DNA from: Novosphingobium sp. BW1
GTDB taxonomy: Bacteria > Pseudomonadota > Alphaproteobacteria > Sphingomonadales > Sphingomonadaceae
DNA: 64,000 bases
Direction of reading: 5' to 3'
NCBI RefSeq assembly: GCF_008107685.1
Contig: NZ_VIRF01000063.1
Location: 124,001 to 188,000 of the forward strand
The notes beneath the pieces are model-generated. The model saw nothing but the letters and a program-made list of their open reading frames with translations. It ran no database searches and was not told where the DNA came from. Shown piece by piece: positions 26,883 through 34,272 of this stretch. Positions within the stretch are counted from its first letter, which is position 1. Each line of letters begins with the position of its first letter. Both the position numbers and the translations under genes were made by a program.

Positions 26883-29705
26883 TCACGCGGCGGTCTCCGG
26901 CGTGCCCACCACGTCTTCGCAGCGTTCGCACAGCTCGCCGTCGTCCGAAACTTCGGGAAGCAGGCGCCAGCAACGGCCGCACTTGTGGTGGGAGGTTTTG
27001 GTGACGGTCACCTCCTCGCCTTGCCCGCGCGAAACTGTCGCGGTGATGAACAGCGCGGCAAGGTCAGCGTCCGAGAAGCCCGCGGGCACAGCGCTGGCGG
27101 GCACGGTGACTTCGGCCTCGAGGCTGGAGCGGACGGTCTTCTCGCGGCGCAGCGGCTCGATGGCTTCTGTGACCTTTTCGCGCAGGGCGCGCAGCGCCGC
27201 CCAGGTGTCTTTGTCGGCCTTGGGGGCGGGGACTTGCGGCCATTCCAGAAGGTGAACGCTGCCGCCCTCGGGATAGCGCGAGGTCCACACTTCCTCGGCC
27301 GTGAACACGGTGACAGGGGCCGCGTAGCGCACCAGCGCGTGGAACAGCGTGTCGAGCGCGGTGCGGTAGGCGCGGCGTTCCAGGCTGGCCGGATCGTCGC
27401 AGTAGAGACGGTCCTTGCGGATGTCGAAGAAGAAGGCCGAGAGGTCTTCGTTGCAGAAGTCGAGGAGGCGCCGCACGTAGCTGTTGAAGTCGTAGTCGGC
27501 GACGGCCTGCTTCAGGTCCGCGTCGAGATCGGCCAGCAATGCGAGCATGTAGCGTTCGAGTTCGGGCATGTCGGCCAAGTCCACGCGCTCATCCTCGGCG
27601 AAATCGCTGAGGGCGCCGAGCATGTAGCGGAAGGTGTTACGCAGGCGGCGGTATTGGTCGCCCACACCCTTCAGGATCTCGTCGCCGATGCGGTGGTCCT
27701 CGGTGTAGTCGACCGAGAGCGCCCAGAGGCGGATGATGTCCGCGCCGCTGGTCTCCATGACCTTGATCGGGCTGATCGTGTTGCCCAGCGACTTCGACAT
27801 CTTGAAGCCCTTGGCGTCCATCGTGAAGCCATGGGTGAGCACGGCCTTGTAGGGCGCATGGCCGCGCGTGGCGCAAGCTTCCAGAAGCGAGGACTGGAAC
27901 CAGCCACGGTGCTGGTCGGAGCCTTCGAGGTAGAGGTCGGCGTGCGGACCTTCGTAGCCTTCGGGGCGCAACAGTTCGGGCCACTTGCCCGATTCCAGGA
28001 CAAAAGCGTGAGTCGAACCGGAATCGAACCAGACATCGAGAATGTCGACGACGCGTTCGTAATCCTCGGCCTTGTAGGCCTCTCCCAAGTATTCCTGCGC
28101 GCGTTCATCCGACCAGGCATCTACGCCGCTTTCGCGGATGGCCGCGACGATGCGCGCGTTGACGGCCTCGTCGACGAGGTATTCGCCGGTCTTGCGGTCG
28201 ACGAAGAGCGTGATCGGCACGCCCCAGGCGCGCTGGCGCGAGAGCACCCAGTCGGGACGGCCCTGGACCATCGCGCCAATGCGGTTGCGGCCCTTGGCGG
28301 GCACGAAGCGCGTGTGGGCTAGGGCCATCTCGGCGGTTTCGCGCAGGGTCATGCCATCGGGCATGCCCGAGGTGGCAGACGGCGTGTCCATCGGCACGAA
28401 CCACTGCGGGGTGCAGCGGTAGATGACCTTGGCCTTCGAGCGCCACGAGTGCGGGTAGGAGTGGCTGTAGTCGGCCGAGGCCGAAAGCAGCGCACCGGCT
28501 TCCCTGAGGTCCGAACAGATCGGGCCGTCGGGCGCGGTGAACTTGGGGTTGATGACTGAGGCCGAGCGTTCGTCGGTGCGCGGCAGCCACAGCCAGTCTT
28601 CGCGGTAGCGGCCATCGGCCTCGACCACGAACTTGGGGTTGAGGCCGTTGGCCTTGCACAGGTCGAAGTCGTCCTCGCCGTGGTCGGGGGCGAGGTGGAC
28701 AAGGCCAGTGCCTGAATCGGTGGTGACGAAATCGCCCGCCAGCATCGGACGCAGTTCGGCGTAGAAGCCGCCAAGGTGATGCATCGGGTGGCGCACCTTG
28801 GTGCCTTCGAGGCCCGCGCCCTTCATGAAGAAGTGCAGGTCGTGTGTTTCATGGCCCAGGCGCTTGACGAAGGCGTCGACCAGCGGCTCGGCAATGAGGT
28901 AGCGCCGGCCATCGGCCTCGATCAGGTGGTAATCGATGTGGGAGCCGTAGGCGAGCGCCTGGTTGACGGGGATCGTCCAGGGCGTGGTTGTCCAGATCAC
29001 CGCGTAGGCGCCGATGAGGTCGGGGTCCTGCGATTCGACAATCTCGAAAGCGACATCGATCTGGGTCGAGACGATGTCCTCGTACTCGACCTCGGCCTCG
29101 GCCAGCGCGGTCTTTTCGACCGGCGACCACATGACCGGCTTGGCACCGCGGTAGAGCATGTTGCTCTGGGCAAACTTCAGGAGTTCGGTGACGATGGTGG
29201 CCTCGGCGTCGAAGTCCATCGTCAGGTAGGGCTGGTCCCAGTTGCCGCCCACGCCCAGGCGTTTCAACTGCTCACGCTGGGTATCGACCCACTGCCGCGC
29301 GTAGGCGCGGCATTCGGCGCGGAATTCCTCGGCGGGAACCTCGTCCTTGTTCTTCTTCTTCTTGCGGTACGCCTCTTCCACCTTCCACTCGATCGGAAGG
29401 CCGTGGCAGTCCCAGCCCGGCACGTAAGGCGCATCTTTGCCCAGCAGCGTCTGCGTGCGCACGACCATGTCCTTGAGGATGTGGTTGAGCGCATGACCGA
29501 TGTGCATGTCGCCATTGGCGTAGGGCGGGCCGTCGTGGAGGATGAACTTCTCGCGGCCCGCGCGCGCGGCGCGAACCTGATCGTAAATCCGCTCGTTTTC
29601 CCAACGCGCAAGAATACCGGGCTCCTTCTGGGCGAGGCCGGCCTTCATGGGGAAATCGGTCTTCGGCAGGAAGACGGTGTCTTTGTAGTCGCGTTGTTCA
29701 GTCAT
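26883..29705 (-). CDS. ileS: Isoleucine-tRNA ligase
   Basis: Class I aminoacyl-tRNA synthetase, 940 residues. It has HIGH in the form HIGHALNH after PPYANGD (about residue 60-75), the WDCHGLPIEWKVE block, the editing domain in the middle (VNPKF-type, TDSGTGLVHLAPDHGEDDF), KMSKSLGN in the 640 region, and a C-terminal zinc-binding Cys cluster (CGRCWRLLPE...CERC). All parts are intact. It forms a leftward group with lspA and the DUF3035 gene. Confidence 0.97.
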   Translation of the reverse strand: MTEQRDYKDTVFLPKTDFPMKAGLAQKEPGILARWENERIYDQVRAARAGREKFILHDGPPYANGDMHIGHALNHILKDMVVRTQTLLGKDAPYVPGWDCHGLPIEWKVEEAYRKKKKNKDEVPAEEFRAECRAYARQWVDTQREQLKRLGVGGNWDQPYLTMDFDAEATIVTELLKFAQSNMLYRGAKPVMWSPVEKTALAEAEVEYEDIVSTQIDVAFEIVESQDPDLIGAYAVIWTTTPWTIPVNQALAYGSHIDYHLIEADGRRYLIAEPLVDAFVKRLGHETHDLHFFMKGAGLEGTKVRHPMHHLGGFYAELRPMLAGDFVTTDSGTGLVHLAPDHGEDDFDLCKANGLNPKFVVEADGRYREDWLWLPRTDERSASVINPKFTAPDGPICSDLREAGALLSASADYSHSYPHSWRSKAKVIYRCTPQWFVPMDTPSATSGMPDGMTLRETAEMALAHTRFVPAKGRNRIGAMVQGRPDWVLSRQRAWGVPITLFVDRKTGEYLVDEAVNARIVAAIRESGVDAWSDERAQEYLGEAYKAEDYERVVDILDVWFDSGSTHAFVLESGKWPELLRPEGYEGPHADLYLEGSDQHRGWFQSSLLEACATRGHAPYKAVLTHGFTMDAKGFKMSKSLGNTISPIKVMETSGADIIRLWALSVDYTEDHRIGDEILKGVGDQYRRLRNTFRYMLGALSDFAEDERVDLADMPELERYMLALLADLDADLKQAVADYDFNSYVRRLLDFCNEDLSAFFFDIRKDRLYCDDPASLERRAYRTALDTLFHALVRYAAPVTVFTAEEVWTSRYPEGGSVHLLEWPQVPAPKADKDTWAALRALREKVTEAIEPLRREKTVRSSLEAEVTVPASAVPAGFSDADLAALFITATVSRGQGEEVTVTKTSHHKCGRCWRLLPEVSDDGELCERCEDVVGTPETAA

Positions 29706-29780
29706 GACCGGCCGCCACTAGAGCAATTGCGCGGTTCTTGGAAGGGAGGAAGAGTCCATGACTGGACTCTCTTTTGCCGA

Positions 29781-30713
29781 TCAGGTCAGGGGAGCGAGAA
29801 GTTCGCGTGCCCGGACGCAGTCGCGCCCGATCTGAGTCATCATTTCCTCGATCGAGGCGAACTTTGCCTCGGGGCGGATGAAGTGGTGGAATTCCACCTC
29901 GATGACGAGGTCGTACATGTCCTCCGACACGTCGAAGAAATGAGGCTCGAGCAGCTCGACAGGCGGCTGGATCGTGGGGCGGATGCCCAGGTTGGCGGCG
30001 CCCGCAATCCGGCGTCCGTCCGGGAAATGGCCGATCACCGCATAGATGCCGTAGTGCGGGCGCAGGTAGCTCGCCATGTCGATGTTGGCGGTGGGAAAGC
30101 CCATCTGCCGTCCAAACTTGTTGCCGTGTTGGACGGGGCCGCGTACCGCGAAGGGGCGAGTGAGAAGGCGCGCGGCGGCCTCGCAGTCGCCCGCGATAAG
30201 CGCCTCGCGCACGCGACTCGACGAGATAGGTCCATACTGGTCGTGAACCGCAGGCACAGTCCGGTTGGTGACGCCGAATCGCGCTCCGATTTCGCGCAGC
30301 ACATCCGGATTGCCCCCACGGCCCTTGCCGAAGGTGAAATCCTCGCCAGTGACGACGCCGGCAACGCTGAGCTGGCGGTGGAGGACTTCCTCGATCCATT
30401 CGGCGGCGGTCATGCTCGCCATCAACCGGTCGAAGTGGAGCACCAGCATGGCATCGGCCCCGGCCGCGCCGAACAGGTCCTCGCGCTGGTCCAGGGTGGT
30501 CAGCCGGAAGGGGGGCGCATCGGGCTGGAACAGGCGCACCGGGTGCGGATCGAAGGTCGCCACGATGACGGGGCGGCCCTCGGCGCGCGCCCAGCGGATC
30601 GCTTCGCCGACGACGGCCTGGTGGCCCTGGTGGAAACCATCGAAGTTGCCCAGCGCGACAATGGCGCCATGGAGCGAATCGGGGACGGGTACGCGGTTGT
30701 CGAGGCGAATCAT
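29781..30713 (-). CDS. ribF: Bifunctional riboflavin kinase / FAD synthetase
   Basis: Makes FMN from riboflavin and then FAD from FMN. The 310-residue protein has the nucleotidyltransferase domain first (ALGNFDGFHQGHQAVV, the HxGH-like site; ATFDPHPVRLF; GEDFTFGKGRGGN) and the riboflavin kinase domain from about 185 (RPFAVRGPVQHGNKFGRQMGFPTANI, with the GxPTAN motif). It lies between folA (upstream, 9 bases) and ileS (76 bases). Confidence 0.96.
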   Translation of the reverse strand: MIRLDNRVPVPDSLHGAIVALGNFDGFHQGHQAVVGEAIRWARAEGRPVIVATFDPHPVRLFQPDAPPFRLTTLDQREDLFGAAGADAMLVLHFDRLMASMTAAEWIEEVLHRQLSVAGVVTGEDFTFGKGRGGNPDVLREIGARFGVTNRTVPAVHDQYGPISSSRVREALIAGDCEAAARLLTRPFAVRGPVQHGNKFGRQMGFPTANIDMASYLRPHYGIYAVIGHFPDGRRIAGAANLGIRPTIQPPVELLEPHFFDVSEDMYDLVIEVEFHHFIRPEAKFASIEEMMTQIGRDCVRARELLAPLT

Positions 30714-30722
30714 GTCTGGCGG

Positions 30723-31205
30723 CTATAGGTTGCGCTGGAGGGTCACGAAAGCGTGAGGTGGAAAATTGCCGTTTGCCGGATGTTCCTCGCGCGCGGTTTC
30801 GCGCCAGGTGTCGTCCAGGATCGGGAAATGCGTGTCGCCGACGTAGTCTTCGTGAATCTCGGTCAGCTCGATGCGGTGGGCGTGCTCAAGGAACAGCGCG
30901 TAGATCTCGGCCCCGCCGATGATCGCGACTTCGCACTCACCGGCCTGTTCCAGCGCGGCGTGTACGGTGTGGACCACTTCGGCGCCCTCGGCCTGCCAGT
31001 CGGCATCGCGGGTGAGCACGATGTGGCGGCGTCCGGGGAGGGGCGAGGGGAAGCTCTCGAAGGTCTTGCGCCCCATGATCATGGGCTTGCCCATGGTCAG
31101 CGCCTTGAAGCGCTTGAGGTCGGCAGGAAGGCGCCAGGGCAGCTGTCCGTCGAGGCCGATCACGCCGTTCGCCGCGCGGGCGGTGATGAGGAAGATATCC
31201 TGCAC
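30723..31205 (-). CDS. folA: Dihydrofolate reductase
   Basis: NADPH-dependent reduction of dihydrofolate to tetrahydrofolate. The 160-residue protein has FLITARAANGVIGLDGQLPWRLPADLKRFK-type N-terminal sequence with the Asp of the active site (LPADLKRF), GKPMIMGRKTFES, LPGRRHIVLTR, and IIGGAEIYALFL. The start is a GTG at 31205, the first codon that fits the family, 8 bases after the purK stop. Longer readings run back into purK in another frame and are not real. Confidence 0.94.
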   Translation of the reverse strand: MQDIFLITARAANGVIGLDGQLPWRLPADLKRFKALTMGKPMIMGRKTFESFPSPLPGRRHIVLTRDADWQAEGAEVVHTVHAALEQAGECEVAIIGGAEIYALFLEHAHRIELTEIHEDYVGDTHFPILDDTWRETAREEHPANGNFPPHAFVTLQRNL

Positions 31206-31213
31206 CGCGTGGC

Positions 31214-32272
31214 TCAGTCGAAGGTCAGGCGAGTGACGTGGCCCATCTTGCGGCCCGGGCGCACATCGCCCTTGCCGTAGAGGTGCAGGTGGTTGGCCGG
31301 GTCCTTGAGGATTTCGGCCCAGTCGTTCGCGGCCTCGCCGATGAGATTGCGCATTTCCACAGCGTCCGCGGCCAGTTCGGTGCTGCCCAGCGGCAGGCCA
31401 CAGATCGCGCGGATGTGGTTTTCGAACTGGCAGGTGACCGCGCCCTCGATGGTCCAATGACCGGAGTTGTGCACGCGCGGGGCCATCTCGTTGAAGACGG
31501 GGCCCGCCTCGGTCGCAAAGAATTCCAGCGTCAGGACACCGACATAGTCGAGCGCGTCGGCGACCTTGGCGGCAAGCTCGCGCGCGGCCGGAACCTGCGC
31601 GGTGATCGCGGCGGGCGCGGGTACGGTGCTGAGCGCGAGGATGCCGTCCTCGTGGCGGTTGTGCGCGGAATCGAAATAGCGGATTTCCCCGTCCTGCCCA
31701 CGGCACAGGATTACCGAGAACTCGGCCGAGAAGTGGACGAAGCCCTCGTAGATCAGCGGCTGGTCGGGCAGGTCGAGGCCCTCGGCGTCTTCGGGCGACA
31801 TGATCCGCCACTGGCCCTTGCCGTCATAGCCGTCGCGACGGGTCTTGAGGATGCCGGGCGTGCCGATCTTGGCGATGGCGGCGCGCAGGTCCTCGGGCGA
31901 ATCGACGGGCGCGAAGGGGGCAGGGGCGCCGCCCAGTTCGGTGACGAAGGTCTTCTCGTTCAGGCGATCCTGCGCGGTTTCCAGCGCGCGAGGGTGCGGG
32001 AAGACCGGCACCTCGCCCAGCGCGGCGAGCGGGGCGACCGGCACGTTCTCGAACTCGTAAGTCACCACCGCGCAGTCCGCCGCGAAGGCCGACAGGCCCG
32101 CCGCATAGTCGAACGCGGCCTGGGTGTGCGCGGCGCTGACCTCGGCGGCGACCGAGTGGTCCTCGGGCGCGTAGATATGGCAGCGGTAGCCAAGCCGCGC
32201 GGCGGCCATCGCGAGCATCCGGCCAAGCTGGCCGCCACCAAGGATTCCGATGGTTTCGCCGGGAGCAATCAT
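31214..32272 (-). CDS. purK: N5-carboxyaminoimidazole ribonucleotide synthase
   Basis: ATP-grasp enzyme that carboxylates AIR to N5-CAIR in purine synthesis; PurE then converts the product to CAIR. 352 residues: IGILGGGQLGRMLAMAA at the N-terminus, VVTYEFENVP, the ATP-grasp core LKTRRDGYDGKGQWRI, EFSVILCRGQDGEI, and NEMAPRVHNSGHWTIEGA. ATG 32272 was chosen because GETIGILGGGQ should begin the protein. purE is upstream, separated by 37 bases. Confidence 0.96.
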   Translation of the reverse strand: MIAPGETIGILGGGQLGRMLAMAAARLGYRCHIYAPEDHSVAAEVSAAHTQAAFDYAAGLSAFAADCAVVTYEFENVPVAPLAALGEVPVFPHPRALETAQDRLNEKTFVTELGGAPAPFAPVDSPEDLRAAIAKIGTPGILKTRRDGYDGKGQWRIMSPEDAEGLDLPDQPLIYEGFVHFSAEFSVILCRGQDGEIRYFDSAHNRHEDGILALSTVPAPAAITAQVPAARELAAKVADALDYVGVLTLEFFATEAGPVFNEMAPRVHNSGHWTIEGAVTCQFENHIRAICGLPLGSTELAADAVEMRNLIGEAANDWAEILKDPANHLHLYGKGDVRPGRKMGHVTRLTFD

Positions 32273-32309
32273 GCGCTGTCGTATCTGCCTGTTTGTTGGG
32301 TCGCTTGGG

Positions 32310-32801
32310 TCAGTCGGACGTCGGGCGCTCGGCGACGCTCTGCGTCTGCTTTGCGCGGAAGGCCTTGAGCCGCTCGGCGAGGCCCTCGTCCGAGGTCGAG
32401 AGGATCGAGGCGGCGAGGAGCCCGGCATTGGCCGCGCCCGCCTCGCCGATGGCTAGCGTGCCGACCGGGATCCCTGCGGGCATCTGCACGATCGAGAGCA
32501 GGCTGTCCTGGCCCGAGAGCGCCCGGCTCTGGACTGGAACGCCCAGCACCGGCAGGTGCGTCATCGAGGCGACCATGCCCGGCAGGTGGGCGGCACCGCC
32601 TGCACCTGCGATCACGACCTTGAAGCCGTCCTCTTCCGCGCTCTTGGCGAAGTCGACAAGGCGGTCCGGCGTGCGGTGGGCCGAGACGATGCGGGCATCG
32701 TAGGCGACCTCGAGCGTATCCAGCATGTCGGCGGCGCGCTGCATCGTCGGCCAGTCCGACTGGCTGCCCATGATGATGGCGACGCGGGGGCTCTCGCTCA
32801 T
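32310..32801 (-). CDS. purE: 5-(carboxyamino)imidazole ribonucleotide mutase
   Basis: Class I PurE, 163 residues, interconverting N5-CAIR and CAIR. It shows [33 protein letters not shown] (active-site His), [14 protein letters not shown] and [25 protein letters not shown], all family hallmarks. ATG 32801 lies one base downstream of the gpmA stop, so gpmA-purE-purK-folA-ribF appear to be one leftward unit. Confidence 0.97.
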   Translation of the reverse strand: MSESPRVAIIMGSQSDWPTMQRAADMLDTLEVAYDARIVSAHRTPDRLVDFAKSAEEDGFKVVIAGAGGAAHLPGMVASMTHLPVLGVPVQSRALSGQDSLLSIVQMPAGIPVGTLAIGEAGAANAGLLAASILSTSDEGLAERLKAFRAKQTQSVAERPTSD

Positions 32802-32802
32802 C

Positions 32803-33495
32803 TTAGCGCTCCGAGAGGTAGTAGCGGTCGAGAACCGCAAGGTCGGTGTCGAGATCGTAGACGATCGGCTGGCCGGTCGGGATCTCGAGGCCGGTGATCT
32901 CTTCGTCGGAGATGCCCGAGAGGTGCTTGACCAGCGCGCGCAGCGAGTTGCCGTGCGCCGAGACGATCACGCAGGCGTCCGCGCTCGTCTTGAGGTGCGG
33001 CACGATGCTGCTCTTGTAGTAGGGCAGGACGCGCGCGATGGTGTCCTTGAGGCTCTCGGTCTGGGGCACGTCGATCCCGGCGTAGCGCGGGTCGGAAGCC
33101 AGATCGAATTCGCTGCCGCGTTCGAGCACCGGCGGGGGCGTGTCGAAGCTGCGGCGCCAGATCTTGACCTGGTCCTCGCCGTGCTTCTCAGCGGTCTCGG
33201 CCTTGTTGAGGCCGGTGAGGCCGCCGTAGTGACGCTCGTTCAGGCGCCAGTCCTTGGTTTCCGGAACCCACAGGATGCCCGCGGCTTCCAGCGCATAGTG
33301 CAGCGTCTTGATCGCGCGCGTCTGGAGCGAGGTGAACGCCACTGTGGGCAGCATGCCCTTGTCCTTGAGCAGACGCCCGGCCGCGCGCGCTTCCTCTTCC
33401 CCCTTCTCGGTAAGATCGACATCCCACCAGCCGGTGAAGCGGTTTTCAAGATTCCACTGGCTCTGGCCGTGGCGGACAAGGATCAGACGGGGCAA
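32803..33495 (-). CDS. gpmA: 2,3-bisphosphoglycerate-dependent phosphoglycerate mutase
   Basis: Glycolytic isomerase between 3- and 2-phosphoglycerate. The 230-residue length fits the alphaproteobacterial type. Catalytic blocks are [12 protein letters not shown] (phospho-His), [26 protein letters not shown] and [15 protein letters not shown] (second His). The start is a TTG at 33495: AAAGGA stands eight bases before it and the protein then begins PRLILVRHG as in the family. No ATG is well placed. Confidence 0.94.
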   Translation of the reverse strand: MPRLILVRHGQSQWNLENRFTGWWDVDLTEKGEEEARAAGRLLKDKGMLPTVAFTSLQTRAIKTLHYALEAAGILWVPETKDWRLNERHYGGLTGLNKAETAEKHGEDQVKIWRRSFDTPPPVLERGSEFDLASDPRYAGIDVPQTESLKDTIARVLPYYKSSIVPHLKTSADACVIVSAHGNSLRALVKHLSGISDEEITGLEIPTGQPIVYDLDTDLAVLDRYYLSER

Positions 33496-33582
33496 GGCAG
33501 GTATCCTTTGCTGGTATCGTCGCCCCGGTGGCATCCGGCTGATGCACCGTGCGGGCAAGGCTACGGGTCTTGGCGCAAGCCC

Positions 33583-33828
33583 CTAGCTTTCCGGGGGCGG
33601 TTTGGGAAGCCTGCGTGATTCGTCTCCGGCGCGCGGTGAGAGCGAGTCGCTTGCCGATTCGCTGTCGGATCCGGCCGATTCGGACGCGGTGGTGGCGCGG
33701 GCCTGCGCCTTGCGGCGTCGCAGGTTCTCACGCAGCTTGGCCGCGAGACGTTCCTCGCGGGTCAGGTTCTTCCCCCCGGAAACCGCAGACTTGTCGGGCT
33801 TGGCAGAGGATTTGTCGGGACCGCTCAT
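33583..33828 (-). CDS. Small basic protein of unknown function
   Basis: An 81-residue hydrophilic product with a Lys/Arg-rich middle (TREERLAAKLRENLRRRKAQARA) flanked by Ser-rich, disordered-looking ends. Short proteins with this ERLAA-LR-NLRRRKAQAR core recur in sphingomonads, but I know of no function. An ATG at 33828 starts the conserved form; an in-frame ATG at 33927 would add 33 residues. It lies 87 bases upstream of gpmA in the same direction. Confidence 0.6.
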   Translation of the reverse strand: MSGPDKSSAKPDKSAVSGGKNLTREERLAAKLRENLRRRKAQARATTASESAGSDSESASDSLSPRAGDESRRLPKPPPES

Positions 33829-33992
33829 GGCCTGTGCAATGGCCCTGCTCACGAGAAAGTGCAAGCAGCGCTTGACAATCCATTCCGGCACGACCAATAG
33901 CGCCCCCCTGTCCTCGGGACGCTTCACTTCCCCCGCGAAGAGAAGTCGATTTTCCAGGACGGCGCTTTGAAATTTTCAGCGCCCGGTTCGGC

Positions 33993-34067
33993 GCTGCTGT
34001 AGCTCAGTGGTAGAGCGCACCCTTGGTAAGGGTGAGGTCGGGAGTTCAATCCTCCCCAGCAGCACCA
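33993..34067 (+). tRNA. tRNA-Thr (anticodon GGT)
   Basis: Full cloverleaf: acceptor GCTGCTG pairs with CAGCAGC, then discriminator A and an encoded CCA end. The D arm is AGCTCAGTGGTAGAGC, the anticodon stem is ACCCT/AGGGT with loop TTGGTAA (GGT at 34025-34027), and the T arm is GTCGGGAGTTCAATCCTCCC. No introns or odd features. Confidence 0.96.
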
Positions 34068-34148
34068 TTCCTCCTTTTTCCAGAGATATCCATATGTCGC
34101 ATTGCAGCATCTGCGATGCGTCTTTTTCCTGCCTGTTCCCGTGGGTTG

Positions 34149-34214
34149 CTGTCATGCGAGCGTGTCGCACCTGTCATGGAACTGACAGAATAACAGCATT
34201 TGCCTGTCATATTG
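34149..34214 (+). promoter_or_regulatory. Array of Pho-box-like 11-base units before the phytase operon
   Basis: CTGTCAT occurs exactly at 34149, 34171 and 34204, and CTGACAG at 34182. All lie on one 11-base register, with degenerate units at 34160 and 34193. The PhoB site is built from 11-base direct repeats of CTGTCAT plus four AT-rich bases. The array ends 59 bases before the TonB receptor start. It fits PhoB activation under phosphate starvation, which suits a phytase operon. Confidence 0.82.
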
Positions 34215-34272
34215 CGCACCTAGGGGGCCCTTCAAACACGTTTGATCAGGGTACACAGGGGCTCTCTTCCTT

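Noticed and set aside
29749..29771. Hairpin AGAGTCC/GGACTCT between ribF and ileS
   Set aside because: The T-run is on the plus strand, against the direction of both genes, so it is not a convincing terminator for them.
28776..30728. Long open frame on the plus strand across ileS and ribF
   Set aside because: It runs through two clear minus-strand genes and has low-complexity composition typical of shadows.
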